This document shows positions 6,615 through 12,298 of a stretch of 14,726 bases of DNA, in pieces. A program made the position numbers and the translations under genes. The notes beneath the pieces are model-generated. The model ran no database searches, had not been told where the DNA came from, and worked only from the letters and a program-made list of their open reading frames with translations. Position 1 is the first letter of the stretch. Each line of letters starts with the position of its first letter. Origin of the DNA: an uncultured Treponema sp. (GTDB lineage Bacteria; Spirochaetota; Spirochaetia; Treponematales; Treponemataceae); assembly GCA_937900125.1 (NCBI GenBank), contig CALCEK010000285.1, positions 1 to 14,726 on the forward strand. Direction: 5' to 3'.

Positions 6615-7400
6615 ATGAAAAATACAAAAAACAACGAACTTGCAGTTTGCGGTTTTTCTGCTGTAAAAACGCTTGAAAAACTCAATGGAGAAAAAATTCG
6701 TAGGCTTTATTTTACAAAAGAACGCGCCCCGCTTTTTGGTGGATTGTGCAAAAAATTAGCCGCCACAAAACGCCCCTACAATCAAGTGGAAAATTCCCAA
6801 GAATTAGAAAAATTATGCGGCAGTGTACATCATCAAGGGGTTGTCGCGATGATTGAAATGCCCGAAATTACCGCGCTAAATACTTCTATTACAACAAATT
6901 GGGTTGAAACAAAGCAAAATGCCGTGTTGCTCGACCACATTGGAAACGCAAACAATTTTGGCGCAATTGTTCGGAGTGCTGCATTTTTTGGAATAAAAAA
7001 TATAATTTTGCCGATTGATGAATCTCAAACTTCAATTACTACAAGCACGTATAGGATTGCTGAGGGAGGCATGGAATTTGTCAACATTTATTCCGTAAAA
7101 TCGATTCCAAAGTTGCTTGCGGATATGAAACAAAAAATGATGATTGTAGGCTCTAGCCTAAACGCGCAAGAACCTTGCAATAATCTTAAAACGTACACAA
7201 AAAACAAGCCCGTCCTTTTGATTCTTGGGAATGAGGAAAATGGAATCAGCAAAGAAACGGCTTCCTATTGTGAACACCTTGTCATTATCCCATTTTTCGG
7301 TATGAATCAAGGGGAAAAATCCGCCCCAAAAGTTGATAGCCTAAATGTTGCCCAAGCCGCCACGGTGCTTTTTTATGAACTACAAGGAGGTTCAAAATGA
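6615..7400 (+). CDS. SPOUT-family RNA 2'-O-methyltransferase (TrmH/SpoU type)
   Basis: This 261-residue protein has an N-terminal substrate-binding domain (CGFSAVKTLEKL from residue 12) and a C-terminal knotted SpoU domain. Motif 1 is DHIGNANNFGAIVRSAAFFG (107–126), with N114 and the catalytic R120. Motif 2 is LGNEENGI (204–211), and motif 3 is DSLNVAQAA (241–249). These methylate a ribose 2'-OH in rRNA or tRNA. The DHIGN.NN.GAI.R form resembles the YfiF/TrmG-like branch rather than RlmB, but the target base cannot be assigned. Between the IIP of motif 2's downstream strand and motif 3 there are about 8 extra residues compared with the short IPGTGKVESLNV form I know. I chose ATG 6615 rather than the upstream GTG at 6597, because that would precede the -10 box. 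It overlaps the PAP2 gene by ATGA. Confidence 0.88.
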   Translation: MKNTKNNELAVCGFSAVKTLEKLNGEKIRRLYFTKERAPLFGGLCKKLAATKRPYNQVENSQELEKLCGSVHHQGVVAMIEMPEITALNTSITTNWVETKQNAVLLDHIGNANNFGAIVRSAAFFGIKNIILPIDESQTSITTSTYRIAEGGMEFVNIYSVKSIPKLLADMKQKMMIVGSSLNAQEPCNNLKTYTKNKPVLLILGNEENGISKETASYCEHLVIIPFFGMNQGEKSAPKVDSLNVAQAATVLFYELQGGSK

Positions 7401-8305
7401 AAAACCTAAACAAATTTATAGTTACACAACTAATTTTTGTGTTTTGCCTATTGCCGATTTTTGCAGAAGGCGGAGTTTTTAAAATCGATATTCCAGAGGA
7501 CGAAAAAAATATTACTTTTTCGGACGACTCGCCATTTGTCCTAAGTCTTGCCGCAGACATTCCAATTGGAACTTTAGGAATTGGAAGCTATGTAACGAGT
7601 AAAGTTTTAAAGCACAGCCTCACTTTTACAGATTACGATTCTAGCGTAATTTACAACAAAGATGACGTAAACGCTTTTGACCGCTGGGCAATGAACCCTT
7701 ACAGCAAAACTTTTGACACTTTTGGAGATATTGCACTTGTAACAAGCGTTGCAACCCCAGTAGCACTATACACCGTTGAAGCACTTTTTGGAAATCTTGA
7801 ATTGCGTGACGGCATAACTTTAGCCACCATGTACGTGGAAACGGCTCTTCTTGCAAATGGAATTAAGGATATTTTAAAGGTTTGCGCTCGGAGAATTAGG
7901 CCATATATGTATTTTGAAAATCCAGACAGCGCATCTCTTGAAAATCACGATTTTCAATTTTCTTGGCCAAGCGGTCATACGCTAAACGCTTTTATGGGAG
8001 CGACTTTTTTAACTTATACATTTTGTTCTTATTATCCAAATTCGCATTGGAAAATTCCCGTTATTGCAGTTTCCTATGCTCTTGCAACAGGAACAGGAGC
8101 TTTACGAATGTTGAGTGGGAATCATTTTTTCACCGATGTTTTAACTGGAGCGGCGTTAGGGAGCGCATTTGGCTTTGCAGTTCCGTTTTTTCACCATTTA
8201 GCAGCTAAAAATAACGCTATGCCACAAGCAAGACTTGGTAAAACAAGCGAATTTAAGATTATTTCAATGACACCTATGAGTTTACAAATGGAAATTCGTC
8301 TGTAA
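7397..8305 (+). CDS. Exported PAP2-family phosphatase
   Basis: This is a 302-residue protein with an N-terminal signal peptide: MKNLNK, a hydrophobic core at about 8–22, and likely cleavage after FAE or nearby. The three-part PAP2 signature is complete: K161-x6-R168-P169, P191-S-G-H194, and R237-x5-H243-x3-D247. Nucleophile H243 is supported by the acid/base H194 and D247. Hydrophobic segments around 110–130, 140–158, 195–215, 220–235 and 245–265 suggest a membrane enzyme. These dephosphorylate lipid phosphates such as phosphatidic acid or undecaprenyl pyrophosphate. The periplasmic/outer-face location follows from the signal and the topology usual for the family. A consensus AAGGAGG lies 5 nt before the start, which overlaps the SPOUT gene stop (ATGA), so the gene is translated from the same mRNA. 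Confidence 0.9.
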   Translation: MKNLNKFIVTQLIFVFCLLPIFAEGGVFKIDIPEDEKNITFSDDSPFVLSLAADIPIGTLGIGSYVTSKVLKHSLTFTDYDSSVIYNKDDVNAFDRWAMNPYSKTFDTFGDIALVTSVATPVALYTVEALFGNLELRDGITLATMYVETALLANGIKDILKVCARRIRPYMYFENPDSASLENHDFQFSWPSGHTLNAFMGATFLTYTFCSYYPNSHWKIPVIAVSYALATGTGALRMLSGNHFFTDVLTGAALGSAFGFAVPFFHHLAAKNNAMPQARLGKTSEFKIISMTPMSLQMEIRL

Positions 8306-8312
8306 AAGTTAT

Positions 8313-8357
8313 GGGCATCTCTAAAAGTCCACAAAAGTATCTTTATAGAGATTGCCC
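8313..8357. repeat. Imperfect hairpin related to the 2973–3015 repeat
   Basis: The arm GGGCATCTCTAAAA (8313–8326) pairs with TTTATAGAGATTGCCC (8342–8357) when one or two bases are bulged. The loop is 15 nt, the same as in the hairpin before parA. Directly after it, CGAGTTTTCCGAGAT (8360–8374) resembles the right side of that earlier element. It lies between the convergent PAP2 and cysK genes and may serve as a terminator or be a dispersed repeat. The remaining part of the 117-bp gap holds only a weak ACAAGGA/TCCTTGT dyad (8386–8416). Confidence 0.6.
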
Positions 8358-8422
8358 GCGAGTTTTCCGAGATTTTTTCGGCACAACAAGGAATAGAGAA
8401 TGTCTAAAATCCTTGTATTTTG

Positions 8423-9358
8423 TTACGATTGGAAAAGTGGTGTTGAAAGATAGCGGTCGCCTGTGTCGGGCAAAAGAACAACTATTGTTTTTCCTTCATT
8501 TTCAGGCTTTTTTGCTTCCTCTAAAGCTGCCCACAACGCGGCTCCAGAAGAAATTCCCACTAAAACACCTTCTGTTTTTGCAAAATCTCTTCCTATAACA
8601 AATGCGTCATCATTTTGTACGGTCGTGATAGAATCATAAATTTTTGTGTCAAGCGTGTTAGGCACAAAATTTGCTCCGATTCCTTGAATTTTATGCGGAC
8701 CTGCATGACCTTCAGAAAGCAAAGGACTTGTAGATGGTTCAACTGCAATAATTTTTGCATTAGGATTTTTTTCTTTTAGGAATTTTCCAACTCCAGAAAT
8801 AGTACCGCCCGTTCCAATTCCTGCTACAAAAAAGTCAACTTTGCCATCAGCATCCTCCCAAATTTCAGGCCCTGTTGTTTCATAATGAGTTTTTGGGTTT
8901 ACAGGATTATCAAATTGTCCTGGAATAAAACTATGGGGAATTTCTTTTGCTAATTCATTTGCCTTTTCAACCGCGCCACGCATTCCCGCAGAGCCATCGG
9001 TCAAAACAATTTCAGCTCCATAAGCTTTTAACAAAGAGCGACGTTCCACGGACATTGTTTCGGGCATTGTAAGAATACAACGCAATCCGTAGCTTGCCGC
9101 AACAGAAGCTAGTCCAATTCCAGTGTTCCCACTTGTCGGCTCAATTATTACGCTGTCATTTGTAACAAGACCTTCTTTAAAAGCGGATTCAATCATTGCT
9201 TTTGCAATGCGGTCTTTTACGCTTCCTGCTGGATTAAAATATTCAAGTTTTGCAAGAAGCCGACTTTTTAGTCCATATTTTTTTTCGGTGTTTGTAAGCT
9301 CCAAAAGTGGAGTGTGTCCCACTAAATCTGTAACCTTATGTGCAATACGTTCTGCCAT
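8423..9358 (-). CDS. cysK: Cysteine synthase A (O-acetylserine sulfhydrylase)
   Basis: The 311-residue enzyme makes L-cysteine from O-acetylserine and sulfide with pyridoxal phosphate, in the cytoplasm. K48 in NPAGSVKDR is the PLP-binding lysine. TSGNTG (75–80) binds the substrate carboxylate, GTGGT (182–186) binds the PLP phosphate, and ISSGAA (269–274) contacts the pyridine ring. The C-terminus RYLSTPLF is typical of CysK. The length is normal. The start ATG has AGGAG (complement of 9365–9369) at normal spacing. Unlike several other first genes in this window, it has a real leader. A gene for an Rrf2-type regulator lies 125 bp upstream in the same orientation, which is a CymR-like arrangement and suggests control by cysteine or sulfur supply. 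Confidence 0.95.
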   Translation of the reverse strand: MAERIAHKVTDLVGHTPLLELTNTEKKYGLKSRLLAKLEYFNPAGSVKDRIAKAMIESAFKEGLVTNDSVIIEPTSGNTGIGLASVAASYGLRCILTMPETMSVERRSLLKAYGAEIVLTDGSAGMRGAVEKANELAKEIPHSFIPGQFDNPVNPKTHYETTGPEIWEDADGKVDFFVAGIGTGGTISGVGKFLKEKNPNAKIIAVEPSTSPLLSEGHAGPHKIQGIGANFVPNTLDTKIYDSITTVQNDDAFVIGRDFAKTEGVLVGISSGAALWAALEEAKKPENEGKTIVVLLPDTGDRYLSTPLFQS

Positions 9359-9374
9359 ATTACGCTCCTATACA

Positions 9375-9397
9375 TTTCCTATATGTTTACTATGAAA
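9375..9397. promoter_or_regulatory. Candidate Rrf2 operator in the cysK leader
   Basis: TTTCCTA (9375–9381), a 9-bp spacer and TATGAAA (9391–9397) form a dyad matching at 6 of 7 positions. It lies just downstream of and touching the cysK -10 region, where a bound repressor would block transcription. The 8-mer TTTCCTAT recurs as a perfect inverted pair upstream of the rrf2 promoter. The link to the Rrf2 protein is inference. Confidence 0.45.
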
Positions 9398-9399
9398 TT

Positions 9400-9428
9400 A
9401 TATTACAGTAAAACAGACACTTTGTCAA
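9400..9428 (-). promoter_or_regulatory. Probable cysK promoter
   Basis: On the minus strand, a consensus TTGACA (9423–9428) is followed after 17 bp by TAATAT (9400–9405). A better -10, TATAAT (9397–9402), overlaps it but gives a 20-bp spacer. Either choice leaves a leader of roughly 30–35 nt that contains the candidate operator and a Shine-Dalgarno sequence. Confidence 0.5.
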
Positions 9429-9483
9429 TAAATTTTTAAGTTTAGTTAGAATAGCAGTCAATTTTGACCATTTTCTGAAGGCA

Positions 9484-9921
9484 CTAGATGTAATAATCAA
9501 TATCCTCTTCATTTGTAGAGGAAACAACAAGGTCTTCAAGCGTTTTACTGTCTAAAAATGTATTGATAACATCAGAAAGTTCTTTCCACAATTGCAAAGT
9601 TTGGCAATCACTTGAATGTGCAGACGCATTTGTTGGCTGTTGCGCACAATTTACGGGAGCAAGGTCGCCTTCAGTTATTCTTAAGATTTCTCCAACGGTA
9701 TATTCACTAGGTTTTCTAGCAAGTTTATACCCTCCCTGAGGTCCACGCACACTTTGCAAAAGCCCAAATTTACTCAGCAAGGAAGTTATTTGCTCAAGAT
9801 ATTTTACACTTATGTCTTGCCGCTCAGAAATATCCTTTAGCGCGATGAATTCGGTACTATCGTGCTGTGCTAAATCTATCATAAAACGCAAGGCATATCT
9901 GCCCCTTGTAGATATTTTCAT
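9484..9921 (-). CDS. Rrf2-family transcriptional regulator (CymR/IscR-like)
   Basis: This 145-residue winged-helix regulator begins MKISTRGRYALR, the standard Rrf2 opening. The recognition region ISVKYLEQITSLLSKFGLLQSVRGPQGGY (37–65) is typical. In Fe–S members three cysteines follow at about 90–106. Here only C92 and C106 are present, and the middle one is missing (PTNAS in its place). A [2Fe–2S] cluster held by three cysteines is therefore not possible in the usual way. The gene is upstream of cysK in the same direction, so a role in cysteine or sulfur control is the best guess. I chose ATG 9921 rather than GTG 9930 because AGGTG lies upstream of it and because the protein then begins like its relatives; the GTG would lie inside that ribosome binding site. 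Confidence 0.9.
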   Translation of the reverse strand: MKISTRGRYALRFMIDLAQHDSTEFIALKDISERQDISVKYLEQITSLLSKFGLLQSVRGPQGGYKLARKPSEYTVGEILRITEGDLAPVNCAQQPTNASAHSSDCQTLQLWKELSDVINTFLDSKTLEDLVVSSTNEEDIDYYI

Positions 9922-9941
9922 GCTTTTCACCTAAGTTTTTA

Positions 9942-9969
9942 ATTATAAAGTAATTTCATTATAAGTCAA
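9942..9969 (-). promoter_or_regulatory. rrf2 promoter
   Basis: On the minus strand, TTGACT (9964–9969), a 16-bp spacer and TATAAT (9942–9947) lie upstream of a short leader with an AGGTG ribosome binding site and ATG 9921. Both hexamers are near consensus. A candidate operator dyad lies immediately upstream of the -35. Confidence 0.6.
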
Positions 9970-9971
9970 TT

Positions 9972-10002
9972 TTTCCTATTTGTCTAGTCATTTTATAGGA
10001 AA
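9972..10002. promoter_or_regulatory. Perfect inverted repeat between rrf2 and the GerMN gene
   Basis: TTTCCTAT (9972–9979) and ATAGGAAA (9995–10002) form an exact 8-bp dyad with a 15-bp spacer. It is centred between two divergent promoters, 2 bp from the rrf2 -35. TTTCCTAT also occurs in the cysK leader (9375–9382). This makes it a candidate autoregulatory site for the Rrf2 protein. The centre-to-centre spacing of the half-sites differs from the cysK dyad, which is a point against a simple common operator. Confidence 0.45.
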
Positions 10003-10038
10003 TAAAAAATCAAGCTCTGTGCGCTAGATTCTCTATAC

Positions 10039-10067
10039 TTGTTAAAAAGACCACTGTAGTTTATAAT
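10039..10067 (+). promoter_or_regulatory. Promoter of the GerMN gene, leaderless geometry
   Basis: TTGTTA (10039–10044), a 17-bp spacer and consensus TATAAT (10062–10067) are followed after 6 nt by the ATG at 10074. The expected transcription start falls on the start codon. The intervening bases are A/T only, with no Shine-Dalgarno sequence. This is the clearest example of the leaderless pattern in the window. Confidence 0.75.
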
Positions 10068-10073
10068 ATTTTT

Positions 10074-10988
10074 ATGGCAAACAAAAAGAAAAGTGAAAAG
10101 CAAACACAAAAATCAGGTTTGGCATTTTTATTATGGTTAATTGCAGCCATCATTTTGCTCGTATTATTTTTGGTAAATCAAAACAAAATTATATCTAATC
10201 TTAAATCAACGGATTTTTTTAATCGAGTTTCAGGAAAAACGCCCGCTTTCGTGCAGAATGCGACTTTATCTCCGTCCTCAGAAAACGAAAAAAATGATGT
10301 AGACCCGCTTGCTCCAATAAACATTGATTTTGACGATGGACTTGAATCTAATGACACACAAACAGGTGTTACTTTTCAGAACGAAGCCGCAAAACGTAGC
10401 TACGAAGAAGCCCTTGAAGAAAATCGACTTAAAATGGAAAATTTAAATTCTGAAAATAATCTTAATTCAGAATCATTTTTTGAACAAGACGATTTTTCTT
10501 CTGGCACAAACGTTGCAACAGCAACTGTAAAATCTGGAAGTGCAACTTCGCGCCCAGTGCCAGGAGCTGTAATGAACATTAAATTGTTTTTTATGACAAT
10601 AAATAGCGATGGTTCTGTTAGCAGAAAAGAAGTTACGCGCGAAATGCAAAAAACGGATAGCCCGCTTGTAGACGCTATAAATGCCCTTATTATAGGACCA
10701 ACGGCGGAAGAGGAAGATTTGGGGTATCGTTCGCTTGTTTCAAATGGAACACGACTTTTGAGTGCAAATGTGAAAAATGGGGTTGCAACATTAAATTTCA
10801 GCGGTGAATTTGAAAGGAATCAGTGGGGAATAGAAGGCACTCGCGGGCAACTCCAACAAATTGTTTATACGGCGACCGCTTTTCCAACGGTAGAAAGTGT
10901 TCAATTTTTAGTTGACGGCGAACTCCGCGAATTCTTAAGTAGCGAAGGCGTTTGGATTGGCACTCCGCTAAACAGAAATAGTTTTTAA
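10074..10988 (+). CDS. Membrane-anchored GerMN-domain protein
   Basis: This 304-residue protein has a basic N-terminus (MANKKKSEK), one membrane helix at about 15–35, and a long low-complexity linker (about 55–160) rich in N, S, E and D. It ends in a GerMN domain (about 167–298) containing VKNGVATLNFSGEF (233–246) and QLQQIVYTATAFPTVESVQFLVDG (259–282). The GerMN fold is known from spore-germination GerM and from the lipoprotein LpqB, and is thought to bind peptidoglycan or act in the envelope. The presence of the domain does not mean sporulation here, since spirochaetes do not sporulate. The expected topology is an inside N-terminus with the domain in the periplasm. It is divergent from rrf2, so it might share control with it. 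The start lies 6 nt after a -10 box, with no Shine-Dalgarno sequence. Confidence 0.85.
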   Translation: MANKKKSEKQTQKSGLAFLLWLIAAIILLVLFLVNQNKIISNLKSTDFFNRVSGKTPAFVQNATLSPSSENEKNDVDPLAPINIDFDDGLESNDTQTGVTFQNEAAKRSYEEALEENRLKMENLNSENNLNSESFFEQDDFSSGTNVATATVKSGSATSRPVPGAVMNIKLFFMTINSDGSVSRKEVTREMQKTDSPLVDAINALIIGPTAEEEDLGYRSLVSNGTRLLSANVKNGVATLNFSGEFERNQWGIEGTRGQLQQIVYTATAFPTVESVQFLVDGELREFLSSEGVWIGTPLNRNSF

Positions 10989-11021
10989 ATTCCGTTATTT
11001 GTTTCTATTACAACTTTTGCG

Positions 11022-11059
11022 CGTCATTCTGAGCAACGCAAGGTGTTAAAGATATGACG
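11022..11059. repeat. Small dispersed-type repeat bounded by CGTCAT/ATGACG
   Basis: CGTCATTCTGAGC begins at 11022 and ATGACG ends at 11059, making a short inverted pair around a 26-nt interior. From memory, CGTCATTCTGAGC is the opening of a small repeat dispersed through the intergenic regions of many bacterial genomes. Only one copy is visible here, so calling it a repeat depends on that outside knowledge. It lies in the gap between the convergent GerMN gene and the secreted-protein gene. Confidence 0.5.
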
Positions 11060-11080
11060 TTTGTTTTACAGAGAAATAGA

Positions 11081-11141
11081 TTTTCGGGGCGGGCAACGCA
11101 CGGACAACGCCCTACAACATTGTGCCATTGCCCCCTCGAAA
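11081..11141. repeat. GC-rich imperfect inverted repeat in the 10989–11193 gap
   Basis: The arm TTTTCGGGGCGGGCAA (11081–11096) pairs imperfectly with TTGCCCCCTCGAAA (11128–11141). Short direct repeats, AAATAGATTTTC (11074–11085) and AAATAACAGATTTTC (11139–11153), lie at each side. The GC content is far above that of the surrounding sequence. It could be a terminator between convergent genes or an inserted small element. There is no ORF in this gap that I would support. Confidence 0.45.
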
Positions 11142-11193
11142 TAACAGATTTTCAAAAATTTGGCATTCAAGTCAGTTGTTACTAGACAGTTTC

Positions 11194-12264
11194 CTATTTT
11201 ACCTTGTAACTTTTTAGAATTTTGTCAAAATAGGCTTTGTTTGCGCGATAAACGCTATCAAAAACGGTAAGCACAAAATAGTCAACGCCGCCTTGCGCAT
11301 TTGTTGTAATAAAAACAAAACGTCGCTGAACTTCGGAATTTCGTTCGTCAACAAAATCGGGCTGATAAAGCACTGTGTTTACGCTGATTTGATTTCCTTT
11401 TTGATTGACCGATAAATGATTCCACAAAGAATAAAAGCCATTTGCACCTTCACAAATGCTCCGCACTAAAACATTTAAATTTTCTGGCGAAACAGAGGCG
11501 CGAGAACTCATCACAACGGAGGCAAAATCGCCTAAAAGCCACAAATTTTCCATTGCCTGCTCCCACTGACTGTCAAGCGTAACAGTTTGCGCATCAAAAG
11601 TGCATTTTTTAGCCTTTGACTTTTTTGCTTTTGCAAAAACACGCTCTTTGTCTGCAACTTGATTTTCTATTCCCCTAAAATTGTTAAAACTTTCGTCCGC
11701 AGAATCAGAAAGTCGCCCAACAGTTGAAACTACAAAAGTCTGAGTTCCATCTACAGCACGAATTTCTTTAAGATTAAATACAGGAATCTTGTTATCCCAA
11801 AAAAGCGTAACTGAACCGCCAAATTGCGCAATTTCCGTTTTTTGCGTTGTTGTCTTAAAAATGGAATCTGAAATTTCTGAATTTTGTCTTAAATTGGTAA
11901 AATCGTACATAATGCCGTGCAGATAATTTATTATGTCCGCATCGCTTGCTTCCGTTTCGCCAATAATTTTTTCTCCAGTGAATTCCATAAAATCAGAATC
12001 GGGATTTATTGTTAAATAAATAGTTATGTCCTTTTGAAGAAGATTTTCTTCTATATTATAGGGAGCAAAATAGCGCAACGCATAAGTAGATTCATTGTAA
12101 AACAAAATTCCAATGTACGATTCGCGCTGGAATGTGTTGTCGCGGTAGAAAACGTATTCCCCCGAAATGTCAGGTATTGTTTGCTGTACACCAGGGAGCG
12201 CATACATTTGTATAGAAATAAATAAAACGCTAAAAAATAAAATTATCTTTTTACAAAAACTCAT
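11194..12264 (-). CDS. Secreted protein of unknown function
   Basis: I do not recognise this 356-residue protein. It has a clear signal peptide: MSFCKK, a hydrophobic core at about 7–19, and YALPG suggesting cleavage near residue 22. No cysteine sits at the cleavage site, so it is probably not a lipoprotein. The mature part alternates short hydrophobic and polar stretches, as in beta-rich periplasmic proteins. It holds a Lys/Ala cluster AKAKKSKAKK (211–220) between an N-terminal region (about 30–205) and a C-terminal region (about 222–356). GAGG lies 4 nt before the ATG. The gene starts 19 bp after proS and is probably co-transcribed with it, although the two functions have no visible link. 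It may belong to a Treponema-restricted family. Confidence 0.75.
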   Translation of the reverse strand: MSFCKKIILFFSVLFISIQMYALPGVQQTIPDISGEYVFYRDNTFQRESYIGILFYNESTYALRYFAPYNIEENLLQKDITIYLTINPDSDFMEFTGEKIIGETEASDADIINYLHGIMYDFTNLRQNSEISDSIFKTTTQKTEIAQFGGSVTLFWDNKIPVFNLKEIRAVDGTQTFVVSTVGRLSDSADESFNNFRGIENQVADKERVFAKAKKSKAKKCTFDAQTVTLDSQWEQAMENLWLLGDFASVVMSSRASVSPENLNVLVRSICEGANGFYSLWNHLSVNQKGNQISVNTVLYQPDFVDERNSEVQRRFVFITTNAQGGVDYFVLTVFDSVYRANKAYFDKILKSYKVK

Positions 12265-12280
12265 AAAACCTCATCTTTTC

Positions 12281-12298
12281 GCGTTAAGAATTTAACGC
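12281..12298. other. Stem-loop across the proS stop codon
   Basis: GCGTTAA (12281–12287) and TTAACGC (12292–12298) form a perfect 7-bp stem with a 4-nt loop. The proS stop codon lies in it, and it ends 16 bp before the next gene's start. There is no T-run after it on the minus strand, so it does not look like a terminator. It could modulate coupling or protect the mRNA end, or be chance. Confidence 0.5.

Noticed and set aside
8308..8598. Small plus-strand ORF after the PAP2 gene
   Set aside because: It begins in the hairpin repeat, has no Shine-Dalgarno sequence, and most of it is antisense to cysK.
10447..10473. Inverted repeat ATTCTGAA/TTCAGAAT inside the GerMN gene
   Set aside because: It arises from the repeated LNSE codons of the low-complexity linker and lies inside a clear coding region.
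11181..11197. Third TTTCCTAT copy next to ACTAGACA, as near rrf2
   Set aside because: It covers the stop codon of the secreted-protein gene, far from any promoter, and the orientation of the two words differs from that at 9972–10002. Probably chance.
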